Assembly (NCBI GenBank): GCA_019459185.1
Contig: JAIBEO010000101.1
Span: forward strand, 1-37,783
Reading direction: 5' to 3'
Source of the DNA: Rhizobium sp.
Lineage (GTDB): Bacteria > Pseudomonadota > Gammaproteobacteria > Xanthomonadales > Xanthomonadaceae
DNA length: 37,783 nucleotides
The notes beneath the pieces are model-generated. The model ran no database searches. It worked only from the letters and a program-made list of their open reading frames with translations, and had not been told where the DNA came from. This document shows positions 15,101 to 22,057 of this stretch, in pieces. Every line of letters starts with the position of its first letter. Position 1 is the first letter of the stretch. Both the position numbers and the translations under genes were made by a program.

Positions 15101-17587
15101 TCCGGCGCCGGCGGCGGCACGGCCGTCGCCGATGTGCTGGCGAATGACACGCTGGGCGGTTCCGCCGCCACGCTGGCGACGGTCTCGCTGTCCCAGACCG
15201 CAACGACCCACCCGAACGTGACGCTCGATGTCGCGACTGGCGCGGTGACTGTCGCCCCGGGCACCCCGGCGGGCACTTACACGGTGACCTACCAGATCTG
15301 CGAACTGCTGAATCCGGCCAACTGCGACGCCGCCACGGCTTCCGCAACGGTCAATGCGGCCGCAATCGACGCCACCGACGACACCGGCACCGTCGCCTCC
15401 GGCGCCGCCGGCGGCACGGCCGTCGCCAATGTCCTGGCAAACGACACGCTGGGTGGTTCCGCCGCCACGCTGGCCACGGTTTCGCTGACGCAGACCGCAA
15501 CAACCAACCCGAACGTGACGCTCGACGTGGCGACGGGTGCCGTCTCCGTCACCGCGGGCACCCCGGCGGGGAGCTATGTCGTCACCTATCGCATCTGCGA
15601 ACTGCTGAACCCGGCCAACTGCGACATCGCCACCGCCACCGCCGCCGTCGACGCCGCGCCCATCGACGCGGTCGACGATGCCGGTATCGTCGCCAATGGT
15701 CAGCACGGCGGCATCGCCGTCGCCAACGTGCTGGGCAACGACACGCTCGGCGCCGCCGCCCTGGCGCCGGCGCAGGTATCCCTGTCCCTGGTGCGCAGCG
15801 GCAGCGCCAACGTCACGCTCGACCTGGCCACCGGTACCGTCAACGTGGCCCCGGGCACCCGCTCGGGCACCTACCGCCTCACTTACGAAATCTGCGAGCT
15901 GCTCAATCCCGGCAATTGCGACCGCGCAGTGGTCGTGGTGCGGGTGCAGGCGGCGGCCATCATCGCCGTCGACGACGCCGGCAGCGTGGCCTCCGGCGCG
16001 GCCGGTGGCACGGCGGTGGTCGACGTCCTGGCCAACGATACCCTCGACGGCCAGCCGGCCACGCTGGCCAATGTCACCTTGTCGCAGTTCGCGACCACCA
16101 CCCCGGGCGTCACGCTCGATCCCGCCACTGGCGCCGTGCAAGTCGCGCCCGGCGTCGCCCCCGGAATCCATGTCGTCGAGTACCGCATCTGCGAGCGCCT
16201 CAATCCGGGCAACTGCGACAGCGCCTACGTCGTCGTCACGGTCCTGGCCGAGGATCCGGCGGCGCCGCAGCTGGGCCTGGTGGACGACGAGGCCGGCACG
16301 CCGCAGGACACCCCGGTACGCGTGCCGGTGCTCGGCAACGATCTTCTTGGCGAGGGCGTGATCATCCCCGGCGAAGTGACCGTTTCCATCGCGTCGGGTC
16401 CGGCCAACGGCACCGTGGTGATCGAAGCCGACGGCAGCATCACCTACACGCCGTCGCTGCACTTCAGCGGCACGGACACCTTCAGCTACCGGGTCTGCCG
16501 CGTGGCCGAGCCCTCGGTCTGCGACGAGGCGGTGGTGCGCGTGGTGGTGGCGCCGGGTATCGTCACCGCGCCCGACCAGGCCGTGGCCGGTTCCCAGGCC
16601 AGCCCGGTGGTGGTGCCCCTGTACGGCGTCTCCACCAGCACCGGCGTGCCGCTCGACCCGGGCAGCGTGCAGATTGTCGCACCGCCCGCGCACGGTACCG
16701 TCGTGGTCAATGCGGACGGCAGCGCCACCTACGTGCCCGATCCCGCCTTCCACGGCACCGACGCCTTCGAATACCGCGTCTGCGACCAGTCCGTGCCGAC
16801 CCCGGTTTGCGATACCGGCCGCGTGGTCATCACGGTCGAAATGGCGGCGCCGCAGCTGCGCCTGGCCAAGAGCACGCCGGCCACCACCGTGCGCATCGGC
16901 GACTACGTGCGCTACGAAGTGGTGGTGGAGAACACCGGCATCGCGCCGGCCACCAGCGTGACCGTGGTGGACGTGCCGCCGGCGGGCTTCAGCTACGTCG
17001 AAGGCTCGCTCACGGTGCAGGACGCCGACGGCGTGCACGGCCTGGCCGGAACCAGCCCGCTGCGCGTCACCGGCGTGGACATCCCGGCCGGCGGCCGCGC
17101 CACCATCGGCTACCTGCTGCGCGTCGGCGCCGGCGTCGGGCCGGGCGAGCACACCAACGTGGTCAGTGCCATCGACACCACGGGCAGCGCCGTCGGCAAC
17201 ATCGCCAAGATCGGCGTGACCCTCGAGGGTGACCCGATGGTCGAGGAAAGCCTGGTGCTGGGCACCGTGTTCCTCGACGCGAACGGCGACGGCCGCCAGC
17301 AGCCCGGCGAGCCGGGCCTGGCCGGCGTGCGCCTGGCGACCGTGGAAGGCCTGGTGGTCGAAACCGACGTGCGCGGTCGCTACCACCTGGCCGGCCTGGA
17401 CGGCGGCAACCCGCTGCGCGGCCGCAACGCCATCCTGAAGGTGGACGTGGCCACGTTGCCGCCCGGCAGCCGCTTCACCACCCCCAATCCCCTGGTCCGT
17501 CGCATCACGCCGGGCCTCCCGGTTCGCTTCGACTTCGGCGTGCAGTTGCCCGCCGACGGCGATGCCACGACCCCTGAGCTGCGCTGA
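9137..17587 (+). CDS. Giant secreted multidomain adhesin-like protein (DUF11, Big_9/cadherin-like, 99-residue repeats, SdrD-B-like)
   Basis: The 2816-residue protein has a signal peptide (cleavage likely after AEA, residue 30). An N-terminal globular domain follows (to about 350), then three DUF11-like domains (about 355-770) and a first 99-residue repeat (about 780-875). Two Big_9/VCBS-like domains (VLANDSD...GTDSFTYE) flank a unique segment (about 965-1090). Twelve tandem 99-residue repeats with NDTL and Cys-x7-Cys (CELLNPxNC) run from about 1190 to 2380. Two more Big_9-like domains, a DUF11 domain and an SdrD-B-like domain with a calcium-loop signature (LDANGDGRQQPGEPGLAGV, about 2713-2731) finish it. 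There is no LPXTG, T1SS-type glycine repeat or membrane anchor, so export to the surface probably needs the barrel protein encoded 11 nt downstream. Adhesion is inferred from architecture. Confidence 0.85.
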   Translation: MSKSKASPFARLGFAALALAAGLLPVLAEASSTIRSFDQRYQFTGRADSTLVGNQLLNCSAAASGCTSARNGTGNNNNFNMGYVDVDADGATFNSSTATLSLPAGSTVLRAYLYWGADTSGGSGGTAAPTPANRGQVRLSAAGGGYTTVSATTIDATGNRYSGIADVTALVVAAGNGAYAVANVQAGTGQDRYAGWGLVVIYANASLPLRSLTLFDGSLNINASAPNSITTPVSGFRTPSTGAVDARIGLIAFEGDNNFTGDQFLVNGSNISDALNPTTNIFNSTNSRLGVAQSGRNPLQSNMLGFDIDYIPVAAGVIANNDTSASLTFTTSSETYYPIALLFQTNVYEPEIVTNFSKAATDVNGGEFRPGDILEYTISLSNTGDDASDQTVITDPLPLGLTYVPGTIEVLTGPNAGAKTDAPGDDQAEYDAGSRTVTVRVGTSADAATGGRVTPVPQANSSTSLRFRAQIDPVQPDGAALSNIAGISYVGATSGTPATGSSSPSTVNVSRDADLAISKTGPANVAAGGPLQYVLTVTSLGPDAADGATVTDNMPAGITGVSITCAATGGAVCPDTTGLTTLSALAVPTFPSGGQLTFTIDGTAPAAATTLSNTGTVGAPAGTNDPTPGNNSAGPVDTTVQAALDLATTGTLTTAGTIRTGDAVAYAFTVTNNGPVAATGAPFALPMPSGLAGASWTCAPVPACGTGSGTGDIALSLTLANGEALTINITGTAPATTPATIGAATGTVSAPAGLSDTDASNDSATVPAITVQARDVVATNDSGTVANGAAGGTAVANVLANDTLDGNPATLATVSLSQVSTTNPNVTLDPATGVVIVAPGTPSGSYTVVYQICELANPTNCQQGTVTVTVTNTPPVVQDDSVSVVESSSGHAVDVLANDSDAEDGAPVVTVASGSSANGGSFNCTATGCSYTPVPGFTGTDSFTYEACDAGGECRTATVDVTVVARTLAITATPACIADAAYLDYSIAGGNFDATGLDATIEWVDSLGTVVQTLSNQPLSGQLLWPGMVLTGGVPTDWPGWVLTGGVWVQAADGFENVRPNATVRITVNPTQDVVVAYPPATAVCAAAPPANAAPLAVDDAGATVGVAPVTTDVLANDSDPEAGPLAVSIAATPGNGSVAVNADGSITYTPAAGFQGTDTYQYTITDAAGLTATATVTITVGWLPLLPSDDSATVASGAAGGTAVANVLGNDTLDGGPATLATVSLSQVSTTNPNVTLDVATGAVNVAPGTPAGTYTVVYEVCELANPANCEQASVTVTVGAAVIDAAADTGTVASGAVGGTAVADALANDTLGGSGATLATVSLSQTATTNPNVTLDAATGAVSVTPGTPAGTYTVTYQVCELLNPTNCDTASVTVTVGAAVIDAMDDTGTVASGAAGGTAVANVLVNDTLDGSPATLATVSLSQTATTNPNVTLDVATGAVSVAAGTPAGTYTVTYQSCELLNPANCDTASVTVTVGAAVIDAVDYTGTVASGAVGGTAVADVLANDTLGGSAATLATVSLAQTATTNPNVTLDVATGAVSVAAGTPAGTYTVTYQICELLNPTNCDTASVTVTVGAAVIDAVDDAGTVASGAAGGTAVANVLVNDTLDGSPATLANVSLAQTATTHPNVTMDPATGTVNVAAGTPAGTYTVTYQICELLNPTNCDTASVTVTVGAAVIDAVDDIGTVASGAAGGTAVANVLVNDTLGGSSATLANVSLAQTATTHPNVTLDPATGAVSVAAGTPAGTYTVTYQVCELLNPTNCDTASVTVTVGAAVIDAVDDAGTVASGAVGGTAVAYVLANDTLGGSPATLATVSLTQTATTHPSVTLDVATGAVNVAAGTPAGTYTVTYQICELLNPANCDTASVTVTVGAAVIDAVDDTGSVASGAAGGVPVANVLANDTLGGSPATLATVSLTQTATTHPNVTLDAATGAVSVTPGTPAGTYTVTYQICELLNPANCDAATASVTVNAAVIDAVDDTGTVASGAGGGTAVADVLANDTLGGSAATLATVSLSQTATTHPNVTLDVATGAVTVAPGTPAGTYTVTYQICELLNPANCDAATASATVNAAAIDATDDTGTVASGAAGGTAVANVLANDTLGGSAATLATVSLTQTATTNPNVTLDVATGAVSVTAGTPAGSYVVTYRICELLNPANCDIATATAAVDAAPIDAVDDAGIVANGQHGGIAVANVLGNDTLGAAALAPAQVSLSLVRSGSANVTLDLATGTVNVAPGTRSGTYRLTYEICELLNPGNCDRAVVVVRVQAAAIIAVDDAGSVASGAAGGTAVVDVLANDTLDGQPATLANVTLSQFATTTPGVTLDPATGAVQVAPGVAPGIHVVEYRICERLNPGNCDSAYVVVTVLAEDPAAPQLGLVDDEAGTPQDTPVRVPVLGNDLLGEGVIIPGEVTVSIASGPANGTVVIEADGSITYTPSLHFSGTDTFSYRVCRVAEPSVCDEAVVRVVVAPGIVTAPDQAVAGSQASPVVVPLYGVSTSTGVPLDPGSVQIVAPPAHGTVVVNADGSATYVPDPAFHGTDAFEYRVCDQSVPTPVCDTGRVVITVEMAAPQLRLAKSTPATTVRIGDYVRYEVVVENTGIAPATSVTVVDVPPAGFSYVEGSLTVQDADGVHGLAGTSPLRVTGVDIPAGGRATIGYLLRVGAGVGPGEHTNVVSAIDTTGSAVGNIAKIGVTLEGDPMVEESLVLGTVFLDANGDGRQQPGEPGLAGVRLATVEGLVVETDVRGRYHLAGLDGGNPLRGRNAILKVDVATLPPGSRFTTPNPLVRRITPGLPVRFDFGVQLPADGDATTPELR
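12704..16282 (+). repeat. Tandem 297-bp coding repeats (12 units, plus one separate copy at about 11474)
   Basis: Units start at 12704, 13001, 13298, 13595, 13892 and so on at exactly 297-bp spacing to 15971, with the last unit ending near 16282. Central units are nearly identical in DNA, while the last two have drifted. Each encodes VDDxGTVASGAxGG, NDTLxGxxATL, NVTLDxATGxV, GTPAGTYTVTYQ and CELLNPxNC. The array is prone to recombination and to assembly collapse, so the copy number here may not be exact. Confidence 0.9.
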
Positions 17588-17598
17588 GGCCGGCCCCG

Positions 17599-20500
17599 AT
17601 GAATTTCCGAATGAAGCTGCTCGACCTGACCCTGATCGGCCTGCTGTCCGCGGGCCTGGCCACGCCGGAAGCGCTGCAGGCGGCCGAAGCCGGCCGCGCC
17701 CTTGAAACCTCCGATGCCGCGCCCGTGCGCGCCGTCGGGCGCCACGTGGTGGACCTGCCCGGTGGCGGCGTCGCCTGGGCGGTGGAAGACCCGCAGCCGG
17801 CGGACCCGCGCCTGTCGGTGGCGGGGCCGGCCACGGCGCCGGTGCGCGACGGCCGTGTCGCCGGTCCCGTGCGCTTCCAGGCCCACGCCAACTACGGCGC
17901 CTTCATCGAGAAGATGGAGGTGGTGGTGTTCGACGGTCGCGATGCCGACCTGGTCGCGCCGCTCGCCACGCTGCCGCTGGGTCGCGACGGCCTGCCGGCG
18001 ACGGAGTGGGACGGTCGCCTCGACGGTGGCCGCCGCCTGCTGCCCGGCGACCAGCTGCGTTTCCTGCTGCGCGCCCATGGCGCCGGCGGCGAAGTGGATG
18101 AGACCCACGCCCAGCTGCTCACGCTGGTGACGCCCGAGGAGCACGCGCGCGGCCAGCAGGCCTTGCGCGATGACATTTCGCGCGAGCGTGGCAGCGCCCT
18201 CTCGGCCGAGCAGGCCGAGCGCGAGCAACTGCAGGCCGGCGCGCTGTCCGGCAACGGCCTGCGCGTGCAGTCGATCCCGCTGTATGGCTCGCGCGTGCGC
18301 CTGCACGGCCGCGGCCTGGCGCCGATGGCGCCGCTGCGCATCAACGGCGAACCGGTGCCGGTGGACGGCGAGGGCTACTTCAGTACCGATTACCTGGCGC
18401 CCGTCGGCCCGCGCCGCTTCGAGTTGTCCACCGGCAGCGGCGCGCCGACCCCGCTGGACGTGGACGTGACCGGCCGCTACCTGTTCCTGGTGGCGCTGGC
18501 CGACCTGACGCTGTCCGAGGGCAATGCCAGCGGCAACCTTGAGCCGCTGGCCGGCGATGAGCGCTACGAGGACGGCTTCCTGTCCGAAGGCCGCCTGGCC
18601 TTCTACCTCAAGGGCAAGGTGAAGGGCCGTTACCTGGTGACGGCGCAGGCCGACACCACGGAGCGCGAACTCGACCAGATGTTCGACGGCTTCCTCGACG
18701 CCGACCCGCGCGACGTGTTCCGCCGCCTCGACCCCGATGCCTACTACCCGGTCTATGGCGACGATTCCACCACCGTGCGCGACGCCGACACCCAGGGCAA
18801 GCTGTACGTGCGCGTGAACTGGGACCGCAGCCAGGCGCTGTGGGGCAACTTCGCCACCGGCATCGGTGGCACCGAGTACGGCCAGTACCAGCGTTCGCTC
18901 TACGGCGCCGGCCTCGACTACAAGTCGCGCGCCAGCACCGCGCTGGGCGACGCCCGCACCGAGCTGCGCGGTTTCGTTTCCGAGGCGCAGAGCGCGCCCG
19001 GCCACAGCGAGTTCCTGGGCACCGGCGGCAGCCTGTACTACCTGCGCCACACCGACCTGCTGCCGGGTTCGGAGCAGCTGGTGCTGGAGCTGCGCGACGA
19101 GCGCACCGGCCGCATCGAGTCGCGCATTCCGCTGCAGCCGGGCGCCGACTACGAGATCGACTTCCTGCAGGGCCGCGTGCTGTTGACGCGCCCGCTGTCG
19201 CAGGTGGCGCACGAGAACGCCCGCAGCCTGACCCGCGACGGACTGCTCGACGGCTACACCCAGGTGCTGCTGGCCGATTACGAGTACGTGCCGCAGGGCT
19301 TCGAGGCCGACCAGGTCGGCGCGGGCCTGCGCGGCCGCCGCTGGTTCGGCGAACACGTGGCCGTGGGCGCCACCTACGTGGACGAGAATCGCGCCGGCGA
19401 GGATTACCGCCTGGCCGGCGCCGACCTGACCCTGCAGGCCGGCCGCGGTACTTACCTCAAGCTCGAGCACACCCGCAGCGACGCCACCGCGGCGCCGGTC
19501 TTCTTCTCCGACAACGGCGGCCTCAGCTTCAGCCGCCTGAACCCGGTGGCCGTGGCGCGTACCGGCGAGGCCAGCGCGGTGGAAGCGCGTGCGAACCTGC
19601 GTGAACTGGGCTGGACCCGCCGCGACTGGACCGCGGGCGCCTGGTGGCGCGACGTGGACGCCGGCTTCTCGGTCTCGCGCTTCGACACCGGCCTGCCGGT
19701 GCGCGAGGCCGGCGCCGAGTTCGCGGGCGAGTTCGGCGAGGACCTGCAGCTGCTCGGCCGTGCCACCCGCGCCGAACGCGGCGATGCCCGCCAGGACAAC
19801 CTGCAGCTCACCGCCGACTGGCGAGCCACCGAACGCGATCGCTTTGGCGCTGAACTGCGGCACGTGCAGGAAACCGGCGCCGGCTTCGACCAGGAGGGCC
19901 TGCTGGCCGCGCTGAGCTACCGTCGCCAGGCCACCACCACGCTGGAGCTGTACGGCATCGCCCAGGCCAGCCTGAACGAGCAGGGCGGTTACGAGGACAA
20001 CGACCGCCTGGCGCTGGGCGCGCGGCGCAGCTTCGGCGAGCGCTCCACCGTGGGCCTGGAACTGGGCAGCGGCGACCGCGGCGATTCCGCGCGCCTGGAC
20101 GCCGAGTTGGGCCTGTCGGCCACGCACAGCGTCTACGGCGGTTACACCTGGAGCGCCGACACCACTTCGCAGCGGGTCGCCAGCGCCTTCGACCAGCGCC
20201 AGGCCGACGGCTGGACGCTGGGCCAGCGCTGGCGGGCGTCCAACCGCGTCAACGTGTTCAACGAAAGCCAGTCGCTGCGCGATGCGGCCACGGGCAGCGA
20301 CGGCATCAGCCACACCGTGGGCGTGGATCTGTTCCCGGCCCAGGGCTGGCAGCTGGGCGCCACCGTGACCGACGCCAGCCTGGCTGGTGCCTCGGGCCAG
20401 GTCGATCGGCGCGCCTACAGTGTGTCAGGCGGTCGCACCGACCCGGGCATGCAATGGGCGAGCAAGCTTGAATACCGCGAGGACGAGGGCGCCGAGCGGC

Positions 20501-21123
20501 GCGAGCAGTGGGTCACCACCCACCGCCTGATGTTCAAGCTCAACGAGGACTGGCGCGTCGCCGGCCGACTCAACTGGGCCGACACCCAGGACCGCATCGA
20601 TCCGGCCGCCGACGCGCGTCTGGTGGAAGGCAACGTCGGCGTCGCCTGGCGCCCGGCCGACCGCAGCGACCGCGCGCTGCTGGCGCGCTACACCTATCTG
20701 CTCGACGAGGCCTCGCTGGGCCAGGAGGGCACGCAGCAATACGACCAGCGCAGCCAGGTGCTGGCGGTGGAAGGCGTGTTCGGCCTGGGCGCCCACTGGA
20801 GCCTGGCGCCGAAGCTGGCCAGCCGCTGGGGCGAATTCCGCCTCGACCGCGGCGTGGGGGCCTGGCTCGACAGCCGCGCCGATTTCATGGCGCTGCAGCT
20901 GCGCTACCACCTGCCCGGCGGTTGGGACGCGCTGGCCGAACTGCGCCAGCTCGACGTGCGCCAGGGCGGCGTGCGCCGCGGTGGCCTGCTGGGCGTGGAC
21001 CGCCAGCTGGGCGAGCACTTCAAGGTGGGTGTCGGCTACAACTTCACCGACTTCAGCGACGACCTCACCGACCTCGGCTTCGACCACCGCGGCTTCTTCC
21101 TGAACCTGGCGGGCTTCTACTGA
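17599..21123 (+). CDS. Large outer-membrane beta-barrel protein, partner of the giant surface protein
   Basis: The 1174-residue protein begins with a signal peptide (MNFRMKLLDLTLIGLLSAGLATPEALQA). A periplasmic beta-rich region follows to about residue 300. The rest alternates polar and aromatic strands and ends LNLAGFY, a C-terminal aromatic beta-signal for BAM. YYPVYGDDSTTVRDADTQGK and LYVRVNWDRSQALWGNF are motifs I associate with outer-membrane proteins encoded beside DUF11 proteins. PGADYEIDFLQGRVLLTRPL (about 514-533) resembles a motif found in SprA-type and other large barrels. The start lies 11 nt after the previous stop, so the two are translationally linked. Export or anchoring of the giant protein is inference. 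ATG 17611 is an alternative start. Confidence 0.8.
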   Translation: MNFRMKLLDLTLIGLLSAGLATPEALQAAEAGRALETSDAAPVRAVGRHVVDLPGGGVAWAVEDPQPADPRLSVAGPATAPVRDGRVAGPVRFQAHANYGAFIEKMEVVVFDGRDADLVAPLATLPLGRDGLPATEWDGRLDGGRRLLPGDQLRFLLRAHGAGGEVDETHAQLLTLVTPEEHARGQQALRDDISRERGSALSAEQAEREQLQAGALSGNGLRVQSIPLYGSRVRLHGRGLAPMAPLRINGEPVPVDGEGYFSTDYLAPVGPRRFELSTGSGAPTPLDVDVTGRYLFLVALADLTLSEGNASGNLEPLAGDERYEDGFLSEGRLAFYLKGKVKGRYLVTAQADTTERELDQMFDGFLDADPRDVFRRLDPDAYYPVYGDDSTTVRDADTQGKLYVRVNWDRSQALWGNFATGIGGTEYGQYQRSLYGAGLDYKSRASTALGDARTELRGFVSEAQSAPGHSEFLGTGGSLYYLRHTDLLPGSEQLVLELRDERTGRIESRIPLQPGADYEIDFLQGRVLLTRPLSQVAHENARSLTRDGLLDGYTQVLLADYEYVPQGFEADQVGAGLRGRRWFGEHVAVGATYVDENRAGEDYRLAGADLTLQAGRGTYLKLEHTRSDATAAPVFFSDNGGLSFSRLNPVAVARTGEASAVEARANLRELGWTRRDWTAGAWWRDVDAGFSVSRFDTGLPVREAGAEFAGEFGEDLQLLGRATRAERGDARQDNLQLTADWRATERDRFGAELRHVQETGAGFDQEGLLAALSYRRQATTTLELYGIAQASLNEQGGYEDNDRLALGARRSFGERSTVGLELGSGDRGDSARLDAELGLSATHSVYGGYTWSADTTSQRVASAFDQRQADGWTLGQRWRASNRVNVFNESQSLRDAATGSDGISHTVGVDLFPAQGWQLGATVTDASLAGASGQVDRRAYSVSGGRTDPGMQWASKLEYREDEGAERREQWVTTHRLMFKLNEDWRVAGRLNWADTQDRIDPAADARLVEGNVGVAWRPADRSDRALLARYTYLLDEASLGQEGTQQYDQRSQVLAVEGVFGLGAHWSLAPKLASRWGEFRLDRGVGAWLDSRADFMALQLRYHLPGGWDALAELRQLDVRQGGVRRGGLLGVDRQLGEHFKVGVGYNFTDFSDDLTDLGFDHRGFFLNLAGFY

Positions 21124-21138
21124 GCCCGGCAGGCGGCG

Positions 21139-22020
21139 TCATCGGGCCACGACGCAGCGGTCGCGGCCGGCGTGTTTGCCCTCGTAGAGCGCCTGGTCGG
21201 CGCGTTCCACGGCATGTTCCAGCGATTCGCCGTGAGCCACCTGGGTCAGGCCGATGGTCACTCGCAGCGGAAGCTCCGTCTGGTCCGGCAGGGCCGCCGG
21301 CGAGCTGCGCACGGCGTCCAGGAAGCGTTCGATCGCGGCCTCCGCTTCGGCGAGGTCGTCGGCCAGCATCAGCAGCAGGAATTCCTCGCCGCCGTAGCGG
21401 TAGAGCCGGTCACTCGGCCTCAGGATGCGCCGCAGCGTGTCGGCCAGGTGCCGCAGGGCGAGGTCGCCGGCCAGGTGGCCCCAGGTGTCGTTGATCTGCT
21501 TGAAATGGTCGATGTCGAACATCGCCGCGAAGAGGAGCGAGCCATTGCGGCGGGCAAGGCGCTGGCTGAGCACGAACTCGCCCTCGAGGCTGTAGCGCAG
21601 CGGCAGCGCGGTGAGCGGATCGAGGCGCACGGCTTCCGCCAGGATGCGCGTCTTGAAGTTTGCCAGGCGCTGCACCAGCCCCGACTGTGCTTCCTCGAAG
21701 GCGGCCAGTGCATCGCCGTCGCCGGAACGGCCGGCCAGGATGTTCGAGCAGATGACGCGGACGGCATCGTGCATGCGGCGGTGCAGCGCTTCCAGCTGCT
21801 GCGCCCTCTTCGCGTCCAGGCGCTCCAGCTCCGGCCGGGCCTTGGCCAGCCAGTGGCCGAAGTGGCACAGAAGGTGCGCATCGGGCGAGAGCATCTGCTC
21901 GCCGGGCGGCTCCCGGGTGATCGCGAAGCGCAGGATCCGCCGGGTCCAGTCCAGGTGCACGTCCATCGCCGCGTCCAGCTCGGCGATGATGTCGGCGGCG
22001 CGATGCGTCAGGTCGGACAT
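21139..22020 (-). CDS. Diguanylate cyclase with N-terminal CZB zinc-sensing domain (DgcZ-like)
   Basis: The 293-residue cytoplasmic enzyme makes c-di-GMP from two GTP. The N-terminal CZB domain carries all four zinc ligands: H22, C52 (LLCHFGHW), H80 and H84 (HRRMH). In E. coli DgcZ (296 residues; ligands H22, C52, H79, H83) bound zinc inhibits the cyclase. The GGDEF domain (about 130-293) has an intact GGEEF (210-214), metal-binding FDIDHFKQIND and an RPSD inhibitory site five residues before the GGEEF. ATG 22020 has a G-rich ribosome site; an upstream in-frame ATG at 22095 would overlap the CoA-transferase gene. It follows that gene by 37 nt on the same strand and is probably co-transcribed. 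Confidence 0.92.
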   Translation of the reverse strand: MSDLTHRAADIIAELDAAMDVHLDWTRRILRFAITREPPGEQMLSPDAHLLCHFGHWLAKARPELERLDAKRAQQLEALHRRMHDAVRVICSNILAGRSGDGDALAAFEEAQSGLVQRLANFKTRILAEAVRLDPLTALPLRYSLEGEFVLSQRLARRNGSLLFAAMFDIDHFKQINDTWGHLAGDLALRHLADTLRRILRPSDRLYRYGGEEFLLLMLADDLAEAEAAIERFLDAVRSSPAALPDQTELPLRVTIGLTQVAHGESLEHAVERADQALYEGKHAGRDRCVVAR

Positions 22021-22057
22021 GCTTGCCCCCGGAGGCTGGCGACGGAGCGGGGCAGGG

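Noticed and set aside
12704-16282. CRISPR array
   Set aside because: The repeats are 297 bp, coding and contiguous, without spacers.
11396-17386. A minus-strand open frame of 1996 codons opposite the giant gene
   Set aside because: It mirrors the 297-bp repeat and the GC-rich codon pattern of the plus-strand gene, shows no domain, and the plus strand has a clear signal peptide and known domains.
17380-20313. Minus-strand open frame of 977 codons opposite the barrel gene
   Set aside because: The composition is typical of an antisense shadow, and no start site or domain is visible.
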